DNA of 19,534 nucleotides from an uncultured Clostridium sp. (GTDB taxonomy: Bacteria; Bacillota; Clostridia; TANB77; CAG-508), in assembly GCA_945937855.1 (NCBI GenBank), contig CAMEUC010000007.1, forward strand, positions 1 through 19,534, written 5' to 3'. Position numbers and translations under genes: made by a program. Numbering within the stretch: the stretch's first letter is position 1; the number at the start of each line of letters is the position of its first letter. The notes under the pieces are model-generated. The model ran no database searches. It had not been told where the DNA came from and saw only the letters and a program-made list of their open reading frames with translations. Shown in pieces: positions 6,394 through 13,418 of this stretch.

Positions 6394-6427
6394 AATTCGA
6401 AATATCTAAATTTAGATATTTCGAATT
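6394..6427 (-). terminator. 34-bp perfect palindrome, terminator of the MATE-kinase gene
   Basis: Two 17-base arms with no spacer, the left beginning AATTCGAAATATC. It starts 11 bases after the stop of the MATE-kinase gene, and on the minus strand the arm runs straight into a T-tract (TTTTTTAATTT). Position and U-tract fit an intrinsic terminator. The zero-length spacer means the inner bases must open to form a loop. Confidence 0.75.
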
Positions 6428-6438
6428 AAATTGCATTT

Positions 6439-8394
6439 TTATTTTTTCTTACTTTCAATATATTCACAAATAACTTTTACTAGTTTATCATTTCCAATTT
6501 CACAGTTAATACATAGGTCATAGTTTTCTTTCTTACCCCAAGATTGGTTTGAAATAACTTCATAATATGATGCTCTCGATTTGTCAGAGTCTAGTACATG
6601 CTTTTTAGCCTCTTTATAAGTATCGTTATACATTTCTTTAACTCTATTTATTCTATATTCTAAAGGTGCATACAAGAATATCTTAATTAAATTTGGATTG
6701 TCTTTTAATATATAATCTGATGCTCTACCAACAATTACACAATCCCCATCTGCTGCGATAGCTTTTATTGTTTCTGCTTGTTTAATTATTGCATCTTTTT
6801 CTGCATCTAGTGATAAATAAAATTTGTATAATTCATCATCACTATTAACATTTTGGGCTAAAGAATGTGAAATAGCAAATTCCTTCATTTCCTCTTTATC
6901 ATAAAATGCTATACCTAACTTTTCTGCAACTTCTCTAGCAATTTCTTTTCCATTTGTTCCATGTTCACGTGAAATTGATATAATTAAGTTTCTATCTGCC
7001 TTAGGAGCCTTTGTTGTTTCAATTGTTTCTATTCTTTCCTTATATGATTTCTTTAATATAAATACAGAAATTATTGCAGTAGCTACTTCAGCTATTGGGA
7101 AAGTCCACCAAACAATACTTGTAACATTATCAGATAATGTAAGTAAATATGCTACTGGGAATACGAAAATCACTAATCTAAGTAATGAAATGATTAGTGG
7201 TCTTACTGCGTATCCTAAAGATTGTAAAATTCCTTGTACTGCAACTGAAAAGCCCATAAATATATATCCAAGACTTGCAATTCTAATAGCTGTTGCACAT
7301 ATAGCTATAATTTCTGTTGTGCTTCCTCCTGATAATCCAAATAAATTTGATAATGGATTTGCAAAAAGTTCAAATGCTACTGTTAAAATTAATGTGACGA
7401 TAAATGTATCAAGTATTCCATATTTTATACAATCATTAATTCTTTCTTTATCCTTCATTCCATAGTTAAATGATAAAATTGAAATTATTGTATTTGATAA
7501 GCCAAATGCTGAAAATAATGCTATCTGCTGAATTTTGTAATAAATACCAAATGAACCTACTAAAATTGTTGGGTCAGCATGGGCCTGCCCTAGAATAGCA
7601 TTTACTCCAGCCATCATAACTGAAAGTAGTGCTTGCATAATCGCAGCTGAAATACCAATATTGTATATAGCTTTTATTAATTTAAAATCTGGTTTAATAT
7701 ATTTTAAGTTTCCATTTACTTCTTTGTTTAAAGTATAGTGGAAAATCATAGCTATACCTAAAGATACAAATTGTCCTATAATAGTAGCCCATGCTGCTCC
7801 TGCTACTCCCATATTACAAGGGTAAATAAATACATAGTCTAAAACAATATTAGTTACAGCTCCTGATATTTGTGCTATAGTTGAAAGCATAGTTTTTCCT
7901 GTTGATTGTAAAAATCTTTCATAAACTGTATAACCTATTGAGCCTAAAGATAAACAACAACAAATTTGTAAATATGTAGTTCCCATAGAAATTACTTGTT
8001 CATTTCCACCTGCAAATAATGATATGAACCATTTTGAGCCAAATGCTCCAAATAACAAGAAAATAGCATATATGCATACACTAAGGAAAATACCATTTCC
8101 TGCTATTTTATTTACTTTTTCATTATTCTTTTCTCCTAAACTTTTTGAAAGTAGTGCGTTTAATCCAACTCCTGTTCCAACTCCTATTGCAATAATTAAT
8201 ATTTGTATTGGGAAAGCTATAGTTAATGCTTGATTTGCAAGTGCACCACTTTCTCCCATATTTGCTACAAAAATACTATCAACTACGTTGTATAGTGCCT
8301 GTAAAACCATTGATACAATCATTGGTAACCCCATCTTCCAAAATAATTTTTTCATTGGTACGTCTGCCATCTTGTTCCTCTTGTTTTCTTCCAT
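6439..8394 (-). CDS. MATE family efflux transporter fused to a cytidylate kinase-like domain
   Basis: A 651-residue two-part protein. Residues about 14-450 form a twelve-helix MATE (NorM/DinF-like) exporter, with the opening LFWKMGLPMIVSMVLQALYNVVDSIFV typical of the family; it would expel a cationic or aromatic compound using Na+ or H+. After a short linker, residues about 469-651 form a cytidylate kinase-like domain (Cytidylate_kin2 type). This begins ISISREHGTNGKEIA, the glycine-rich nucleotide loop, then FYDKEEM, IVGRASDYIL, an R-I-N-R lid and WGKKENYDLCIN. No stop or frameshift lies at the junction. I chose the ATG at 8394, 11 bases from AGGAGG. An in-frame ATG at 8478 has no ribosome binding site and would translate through a hairpin. 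Substrates of both halves are unknown; the kinase half is presumably cytoplasmic. Confidence 0.9.
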   Translation of the reverse strand: MEENKRNKMADVPMKKLFWKMGLPMIVSMVLQALYNVVDSIFVANMGESGALANQALTIAFPIQILIIAIGVGTGVGLNALLSKSLGEKNNEKVNKIAGNGIFLSVCIYAIFLLFGAFGSKWFISLFAGGNEQVISMGTTYLQICCCLSLGSIGYTVYERFLQSTGKTMLSTIAQISGAVTNIVLDYVFIYPCNMGVAGAAWATIIGQFVSLGIAMIFHYTLNKEVNGNLKYIKPDFKLIKAIYNIGISAAIMQALLSVMMAGVNAILGQAHADPTILVGSFGIYYKIQQIALFSAFGLSNTIISILSFNYGMKDKERINDCIKYGILDTFIVTLILTVAFELFANPLSNLFGLSGGSTTEIIAICATAIRIASLGYIFMGFSVAVQGILQSLGYAVRPLIISLLRLVIFVFPVAYLLTLSDNVTSIVWWTFPIAEVATAIISVFILKKSYKERIETIETTKAPKADRNLIISISREHGTNGKEIAREVAEKLGIAFYDKEEMKEFAISHSLAQNVNSDDELYKFYLSLDAEKDAIIKQAETIKAIAADGDCVIVGRASDYILKDNPNLIKIFLYAPLEYRINRVKEMYNDTYKEAKKHVLDSDKSRASYYEVISNQSWGKKENYDLCINCEIGNDKLVKVICEYIESKKK

Positions 8395-8427
8395 AATTAA
8401 TTCATTCCTCCTATTTTTTGCACAATA

Positions 8428-8467
8428 AAAATGTGTAAAGCCAAACTCAATTGGATTTACACATTTT
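8428..8467 (-). promoter_or_regulatory. Leader hairpin/attenuator candidate before the MATE-kinase gene
   Basis: Perfect 12-bp arms (AAAATGTGTAAA and TTTACACATTTT), one mismatch, then 4 more pairs (CCAA/TTGG) around a 6-base loop. On the minus strand the stem ends in TTTTT, giving a terminator-like shape 15 bases before the ribosome binding site at 8405-8412. It could be an attenuator, a terminator for read-through from the Rpn gene, or, as DNA, a repressor site (TGTGTAAA/TTTACACA). Confidence 0.65.
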
Positions 8468-8483
8468 ATGTTACACATTGATT

Positions 8484-8505
8484 ATTATATTTGTCTTTTA
8501 CAAAT
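8484..8505 (-). promoter_or_regulatory. Weak promoter candidate with inverted repeat before the MATE-kinase gene
   Basis: A TATAAT on the minus strand (8484-8489) abuts a 6-5-6 inverted repeat (ATTTGT/ACAAAT, 8489-8505). No good -35 box sits at the proper distance, which would fit a regulated promoter. The predicted start is near 8477, just before the leader hairpin. Confidence 0.35.
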
Positions 8506-8560
8506 CATATATAATAATACCACTTTTTTAAAAAAAATGTAAGTTTTTTTTTAAATTTTT

Positions 8561-9478
8561 TTAATTTACTTTTAATTTTTCTATCTCTCCAGTTGTTAAT
8601 CCTGTTGATTTAACAATTATTTCTATATCTACACCCAAATTTAGCAATTTTTTGGCAATTTCTATTTTTTCTTGTTTCATTCCTTGTTTCATTCCTTGTT
8701 TCATGCCTTGTTCTCTTCCTTCTTGTAACCCCTGCTTAATTGCATATTGCCTTCTTGCGTATTCATCTCTTCTTCCTTTTACTCGTAGTTCTGCTAGTAT
8801 TCTTAATTCTTCATCTTTACTCATTCCTGTTAGTTCTTCTACCGCTTCTTTTATCTTTTCATTTTTTGCCATAATTTCCTTCATCTCCTTTTTATTCGGG
8901 TTATCAAGAAATAGCATCCATTGGCATATTTTATTTTGTTCATTTCCTTTATACAATCTATTAGCTTTTGGAATTTCTACAATTATTATCTCTAAGAAAT
9001 CTGTCAATATCCTTTTTCCCGTTTTATTATCTCTTATTTGCCATTTTGTGCCTAATTCCTCTATTCCCTTTAATTCTTTTATTTCATGGTCTAATATTAT
9101 TATGCTTATAGTTTTGTGCAATTTTTCATATTCTTCACTTCTTTGTAGTTGTCTTGAATATGCATCTGCCCAATAATACAAAAATCTTTCATTTTCATAA
9201 TCTTGTGCTTCTAATTGTATTTCTATATTACATTTTGTTCCATCTTCTAATTCTGTTCTTAAGTCCATTACTCCTAATTTTTGCTCTGCTATTTTTATAT
9301 TTAAATGTCTATTTAAATCTGTAGTTGCTACTTTTACTTTTTGACCTAATATATCTGATATTAGGCTTTCTGTTAGATTTTTGTTTTCTTCCCTAAAAAG
9401 TGCATGAAACACAACATCTACCTTCGGTTTTAGTAATTCTTTGGTTTGTTCTTGTTTTTCTTCTAATATTGTACTCAT
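8561..9478 (-). CDS. Rpn family PD-(D/E)XK nuclease (transposase_31-like)
   Basis: A 305-residue protein of the recombination-promoting nuclease family (PF12784 type). The N-terminal nuclease core shows KPKVDVVFHALF, then Asp72 in VMDLRTE and E-x-Q at Glu86/Gln88 in CNIEIQLEA, the PD-(D/E)XK-like active site, followed by RFLYYWADAYSRQL. The C-terminal part is helical and charged, and ends with a repeat of G-M-K-Q units and a helix that could mediate oligomers. RpnA-type proteins cut DNA and promote RecA-independent recombination in E. coli; recent work also suggests roles in phage defence. The start ATG has AAGGAGA upstream. A leader of about 230 bases precedes it. No terminal repeats indicate that it is currently part of a mobile unit. 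Confidence 0.9.
   Translation of the reverse strand: MSTILEEKQEQTKELLKPKVDVVFHALFREENKNLTESLISDILGQKVKVATTDLNRHLNIKIAEQKLGVMDLRTELEDGTKCNIEIQLEAQDYENERFLYYWADAYSRQLQRSEEYEKLHKTISIIILDHEIKELKGIEELGTKWQIRDNKTGKRILTDFLEIIIVEIPKANRLYKGNEQNKICQWMLFLDNPNKKEMKEIMAKNEKIKEAVEELTGMSKDEELRILAELRVKGRRDEYARRQYAIKQGLQEGREQGMKQGMKQGMKQEKIEIAKKLLNLGVDIEIIVKSTGLTTGEIEKLKVN
8671..8706. repeat. Three tandem 12-bp units inside the Rpn gene
   Basis: CTTGTTTCATTC occurs twice in a row and a third time as CTTGTTTCATGC. In the protein this gives consecutive M-K-Q-(G/E) units near the C-terminus. The unit length is a multiple of three, so gain or loss would keep the frame. Confidence 0.9.
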
Positions 9479-9501
9479 TTATCTTTCTCCTTTATTTTAA
9501 C

Positions 9502-9539
9502 AAATTGTCAATTAGATTGCAATACTTTTTTGACAATTT
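9502..9539. repeat. Inverted repeat just upstream of the Rpn gene
   Basis: Perfect 10-bp arms AAATTGTCAA (9502-9511) and TTGACAATTT (9530-9539) around 18 bases, ending 24 bases before the Rpn start. It could be a leader hairpin placing the ribosome binding site next to a stem, or an operator. No properly placed promoter pair was found inside it. Confidence 0.55.
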
Positions 9540-9582
9540 TTATATTTACACTTTTGTTTTAGGCATGAAAATTAAGACATAA

Positions 9583-9771
9583 CCTCCCTTCCATAATATT
9601 TTTGATTTTCTAATTCTTTTTTGGATTTTTTTTAGAATTAATTATTCATGATTTAAAAATTTTTGATTAAAATTATTTAGAAATAATATCACACCTTTAT
9701 TCAAAGTGTATGTTTTTCTTATACCATATTTTTCCAATTTTGTCCACTTTTTTTCATCGACATTTTTCGAG
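9583..9771 (-). promoter_or_regulatory. Promoter-leader cassette, copy B (upstream of Rpn gene)
   Basis: On the minus strand: CTCGAAAAATGT (9760-9771), an A-tract, -35 TGGACA (9741-9746), a 17-base spacer ending in TGG, extended -10 TATAAG (9718-9723), then a 5'-proximal hairpin (9691-9709, ACACTTT against AAAGGTGT with one bulge). An A-rich leader follows, ending in AAGGGAGG (9583-9590). That ribosome binding site leads only to a two-codon frame, so the Rpn gene uses its own site about 100 bases further on. Similar in order and content to copy A at 6156-6319. Confidence 0.6.
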
Positions 9772-9775
9772 ATTC

Positions 9776-9852
9776 GTTAATGTTCAGTAGGACTCATTAA
9801 AATTGTATAAAACATTGCCTCTACAAATTTTTATACCCTACTGAACATTAAC
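9776..9852. repeat. 77-bp element with perfect 16-bp terminal inverted repeats
   Basis: GTTAATGTTCAGTAGG (9776-9791) and its exact complement (9837-9852) enclose 45 bases. These contain a second, inner inverted pair (GTATAAAA and TTTTATAC). The element begins four bases upstream of cassette copy B and 50 bases after the end of the DUF975 gene. It has no U-tract on the minus strand, so it is not an ordinary terminator for that gene; TTTTT follows closely on the plus strand. It may be a MITE-like relic, a structured 3' UTR or a small RNA. Confidence 0.7.
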
Positions 9853-9902
9853 CAGTTTTTATCGAATTTTCATGCAATTGAAACGCGTCTCCATTGGCTT
9901 TT

Positions 9903-11474
9903 TCAATTTATTTGAAAATTTTCCACGTCAGTTGTTATGCCTTCTCCTGTATGAGGATATATTTTACAGTATATCTTGTCTAAGCTAAATAATATTATTA
10001 ATATTGTACATACTGTTATTTTTACTTTTGATGTTAATTTTTGCAGTTTCCTTTCTAAAAATGGAGCTACAATATAAACACACAAGCATCCTCCTATACC
10101 AAAGAACACGCTACATTCAAGGCAAACCCTTCCATTTATATTTAAGAATATTCCAGTATAATCCCAATATCTTATGCCTGAAGTTAATTCTATATACCAC
10201 GATGTAGCGTACTCTATAACAGTACATAAGATCATTACTACAAGAAATGTAAGAAGCGGATTTTTTAGCATTTTTCTAAATGGTTTAAATTTTGTTAATA
10301 ATATTATAAGTGTACACCCTGTGCCATATATTGGAAGCCATGGTCCATACATAGTTCCTCTATTTACTAGTATACCATCTCTAAATAGATATAGTGCTAC
10401 TTCCCATAGCCAACCAACAAATGAAAATATAAAGAAAAATAATATTATTGATGTTAATTCATATTTTTTATTGTAATCTATTTTTATCTTTTTTCTTTGT
10501 ATTTCATATGTGTCAGGGTATTTATCTAAGTCATTTTCTTCAAATAATTTTTCATCATTTAATAATTCATAATTATATTTTTTGTTTTCTATGTAATCTT
10601 TTCTTAATAAATTATATAATTCTGTATAAGTTGCTGTATAATATGGTGTTACATAAATTCCTGCAATTCCAAATGTTAAATATTGTAATATATTCCAGCC
10701 CAAAAATGATATATCTAGCTTAAATGATTGAAACTTATTTCCTTGCATCATTTCTCTAGACATTTTTATTGCGTCTTTTGCTTTTATTGAAGGATTTTCA
10801 GCTATTATATATACTACCATTTTATATGAATAGTTTTTAATAATTCCACCTATTATTGTAAAGTTCCACAATAATTTATACACTTCTTTTAATAGCATTG
10901 CTTTTATACTTGAAAAATATCTTTCTTTTTTAAATGCATATGTTAATCTTTTTACTTTTGTTTTTTTATAATTTATGCTTTCCAAATATACTCTACTTTC
11001 ACCTATTTGGATTGGATATGATATAAATACTTTTATTAATATCCCACATATTGAAGATACTATTAAAATTATACTTGCTATTGCTTCTTTATGTTCATAA
11101 ATAGCAATGGATCTTATTAAATTTTGTAATTGAGCTTGTCCTTTTGTTATAACATTAAAAGCTGTAAATAAAACTCCTTTTGTAATATTGTGTTCTTCAT
11201 TGTATCTATTGATAGGACCTATCATATTCCCTGTAAATATTTGTGACATTGCCTTATCTAAATATTCATTTGCTAATTCCTCTGAGTCTACTATTTCTTG
11301 TGTATTTTTTTCTTTTTCATATTCATATATTATTTTCAAGTTTGAGAAACTGTCTTTATTAACTACATTTTCTCCTATTACAATTGTCATAAACAATCCA
11401 ATTATAATTAGTGTACATAGATTATTTTTTAGAGTTTTTTTTGCTTTGTTTTTTACTTCTTTTATGCTCCACAT
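9903..11474 (-). CDS. Integral membrane protein, DUF975 fused to CmpB-like (putative ABC transporter type IV) domain
   Basis: A 523-residue polytopic membrane protein. Residues 1 to about 310 are DUF975: the KEVKNKAKKTLKNN opening and the KAKDAIKMSREMMQGNK...FKLDISFLGW block (about 231-260) are its hallmarks, with several membrane helices. After a charged linker, residues about 337-475 form a CmpB-like domain (PF06541 type) with FSFVGWLWEV, NRGTMYGPWLPIYG, EYATSW, RYWDY and NGRVCLE. The name of the latter implies an ABC permease, but no ATPase is encoded in this operon and the function of both domains is unknown. It is the last gene of the lipid/glycosyl operon (18 bases after the hydrolase gene), so an envelope role is likely. 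Start is ATG with AAGGAGA four bases away. Confidence 0.85.
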   Translation of the reverse strand: MWSIKEVKNKAKKTLKNNLCTLIIIGLFMTIVIGENVVNKDSFSNLKIIYEYEKEKNTQEIVDSEELANEYLDKAMSQIFTGNMIGPINRYNEEHNITKGVLFTAFNVITKGQAQLQNLIRSIAIYEHKEAIASIILIVSSICGILIKVFISYPIQIGESRVYLESINYKKTKVKRLTYAFKKERYFSSIKAMLLKEVYKLLWNFTIIGGIIKNYSYKMVVYIIAENPSIKAKDAIKMSREMMQGNKFQSFKLDISFLGWNILQYLTFGIAGIYVTPYYTATYTELYNLLRKDYIENKKYNYELLNDEKLFEENDLDKYPDTYEIQRKKIKIDYNKKYELTSIILFFFIFSFVGWLWEVALYLFRDGILVNRGTMYGPWLPIYGTGCTLIILLTKFKPFRKMLKNPLLTFLVVMILCTVIEYATSWYIELTSGIRYWDYTGIFLNINGRVCLECSVFFGIGGCLCVYIVAPFLERKLQKLTSKVKITVCTILIILFSLDKIYCKIYPHTGEGITTDVENFQIN

Positions 11475-11492
11475 TCTATCTCCTTTTTATTA

Positions 11493-12596
11493 TTAAACTT
11501 CTTTTACTTTTGTTCTTGTATGTTCTTCAAGAAAATTGTCTTTTACAATTTTAAATAAAGCAGATAATGTTTCTAAAACCATTTTTTTGTTTTCTGAATC
11601 TACAAGTTTGTATGAGCTTAATAGTGTTTTTGCATTTAGAAACCAATGACTTTTTAAATCTGAAAAAGTTTCTACTTTAGTTGTATTTATTACTTGAAAT
11701 ATAATGTCTATTACTTGTTCTCTCTTATCCATATCTATTTGTTCAAGCCAGTCTTTAATTGATTTGTCTATAAATTTACTTCCGTTAGTAACTTCTTTTA
11801 AATAAACAAATTCATTGCCTAGTAATTGCCAGCTATATAAATCGTGTTGCATAACTCCTCTTTGTGCACTCTTAACAACTGTATATTTTTCTTTATGGGT
11901 TAATAATCTTCCAAAAATAGAGTCTTGTGGTATATATGTACTTACTTTTTTTATCATTTCCTTATATTCTTTAGTTTCAACTATGTCGTCATTAAATCCA
12001 GGTCCATCGTTATTATAGATATTTATTATTCTATTTCTTATATCTTCATTTGCAAAACTGGAAGCATATACCGCAAGGTTACCACCTTTCGAGTGTCCTC
12101 CTATTCTTAATTTATTAGGATATTCTTTAGCTACTTCTTCTAAATATTTTACTGCATCTATTTGAGATGGGATATGACTTTTAAATGTCATATTCAGGTC
12201 TTCTTTCCAACCTACTACTGTGTTATCTGTTCCTCTATATGATACATATATTGTATCATCTGGCATTATTATTGTTATAGCTGCAAATTGTTTTTCTTGT
12301 TCTGGGCTTATTTTGTTTACATACTTGGTTACTTTCATCTCTCCAAATCTTCTTGATAGCCCCATTGCTGGAAATAAATTTATATCGTCTGCCCATAAAA
12401 TTGGCATCTCATTTATATCTTTTTCTAAAAACCTATCGCTTAGTTCTCTTATTGTTACAACTTCGTTTTCCTTTATTAATTCATCAAAAGGAAAATATGA
12501 AAATCTTGATAAGATTAAATTATCTATTTCGTTAAATTTATCTTTCGATAAACTTAAATCTCCTCTCCACTCAATATAATCAAATACATTTGCCAT
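11493..12596 (-). CDS. DUF2974 (Mbeg1-like) alpha/beta serine hydrolase
   Basis: A 367-residue putative lipase/esterase-like protein. The nucleophile elbow G-H-S-K-G places Ser169 as the nucleophile. YVSYRGTDNTVVGWKED (about 117-133) is the lipase-3-like oxyanion region, NNDGPGF (about 195-201) follows, and His251 in the MQHDLYSWQL run is a plausible catalytic His. These are DUF2974 hallmarks. No signal peptide. I set the start at the ATG at 12596, because AAGGAG lies nine bases before it; an in-frame ATG at 12614 would put that ribosome binding site inside the coding region. It sits 27 bases after an acyltransferase gene, so a role in lipid turnover or deacylation is an inference from context. 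The substrate is unknown. Confidence 0.85.
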   Translation of the reverse strand: MANVFDYIEWRGDLSLSKDKFNEIDNLILSRFSYFPFDELIKENEVVTIRELSDRFLEKDINEMPILWADDINLFPAMGLSRRFGEMKVTKYVNKISPEQEKQFAAITIIMPDDTIYVSYRGTDNTVVGWKEDLNMTFKSHIPSQIDAVKYLEEVAKEYPNKLRIGGHSKGGNLAVYASSFANEDIRNRIINIYNNDGPGFNDDIVETKEYKEMIKKVSTYIPQDSIFGRLLTHKEKYTVVKSAQRGVMQHDLYSWQLLGNEFVYLKEVTNGSKFIDKSIKDWLEQIDMDKREQVIDIIFQVINTTKVETFSDLKSHWFLNAKTLLSSYKLVDSENKKMVLETLSALFKIVKDNFLEEHTRTKVKEV

Positions 12597-12623
12597 AATT
12601 TTTATCTCCTTCACTAGAAACCA

Positions 12624-13418
12624 TTAGCTGTTTTCTCTCTTGTTTTCTGAGATTTTCTCATATTTAATATGTTCTATATTACTGTTTTTGCTTCGTTCTA
12701 CCATTTTGTTATATATTTGGTCTCTTAAGTTTTGTTTTTGTTCACTTTTAGTTAAGTTTTTATCTGGGAAAAAAGGTCCATCTATATATGTTACAATTTT
12801 TATTTTATCTTTATTTTTTCCATAACTTTGGTATGTATTTGTCATACAAAATGCTGGTGTATTAAACTCAATTGGGTATTTAAATGATACTGTTTTAAAA
12901 GGTCTTATTTTCGTGTAATATGGCCAAATATGAGCTTCTGGGTATATTGTAATTGCATGTTTGTTATTAACATTTTTTTCTATTGCCTCTAAAAAATTTT
13001 TCATAGCTTTTTTATTTGCAGGAATTGGCAAAGCACCTAGTAACTGTACAATATTTCCCAAAAATTTCATAGAAACATTTTCAGGATTTACTATAAAAAA
13101 GTTTCTCTTAGGATATATTGGCAAACTTGGTATAAATGTATCCGCAAAGGGTTGTGTGTGATTTACATACACAAAATAAGCCTCATTTTTATATTGTTTC
13201 AATTTTTCTTTTCCAACATATTTAATTCTAAATTTTATTTTTGAGTATAATATTTTAATTGGCATGCTTAAAATATTTTGCATACAAAAACAAACAAAGT
13301 CCCATGGTTTATGATGAATATATTTATAATTTTCATCTATCAATCTTGGGACTATTTTTGCTTTAGAGAATTCATCATTTAGTTCATCTTTATAGTAGAT
13401 AACTTCTTTTGGTTTCAT
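12624..13418 (-). CDS. PlsC-like acyltransferase (lysophospholipid acyltransferase family), atypical motif I
   Basis: A 264-residue member of the glycerolipid acyltransferase superfamily, expected to move an acyl chain onto a hydroxyl of a lipid or glycolipid at the inner membrane face. Motif I reads VNHTQPFAD, with His87 and Asp93 separated by five residues rather than the canonical four; the position four residues on holds Ala92. Motif III is IYPEAHIWPYYTKIRPF (Glu161), in place of PEGTRS. A hydrophobic stretch (about 38-58) may anchor it in the membrane. It overlaps the preceding acyltransferase gene by four bases (ATGA), so the two are translationally coupled. The sequence resembles the other copy only in the motifs, so a recent duplication is unlikely. 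Confidence 0.85.
   Translation of the reverse strand: MKPKEVIYYKDELNDEFSKAKIVPRLIDENYKYIHHKPWDFVCFCMQNILSMPIKILYSKIKFRIKYVGKEKLKQYKNEAYFVYVNHTQPFADTFIPSLPIYPKRNFFIVNPENVSMKFLGNIVQLLGALPIPANKKAMKNFLEAIEKNVNNKHAITIYPEAHIWPYYTKIRPFKTVSFKYPIEFNTPAFCMTNTYQSYGKNKDKIKIVTYIDGPFFPDKNLTKSEQKQNLRDQIYNKMVERSKNSNIEHIKYEKISENKRENS

Noticed and set aside
8395..8478. In-frame upstream ATG extending the MATE-kinase protein by 28 residues
   Set aside because: No ribosome binding site precedes 8478. The extension would be coded by the leader hairpin and the AGGAGG site itself, and it does not resemble a MATE N-terminus.
8521..8560. A-run/T-run inverted repeat just after the Rpn gene as a terminator
   Set aside because: It is a pure A:T stem with a 6-base loop, and on the minus strand it is followed by A residues, so no convincing intrinsic terminator.
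8652..9176. Long plus-strand open frame antisense to the Rpn gene
   Set aside because: Its Ser/Phe/Ile-rich translation is what the reverse of a Lys/Glu-rich, AT-rich gene gives; there is no ribosome binding site and no recognisable domain.
9755..9775. Spo0A box (TGTCGAA) near the Rpn promoter
   Set aside because: The sequence is TGTCGAT in copy B and is not kept in copy A, so it does not explain the shared element.
12597..12614. Upstream ATG adding six residues to the DUF2974 protein
   Set aside because: The added codons contain the AAGGAG ribosome binding site of the downstream ATG at 12596, and the family starts naturally at MANVFDYIEWRGD.
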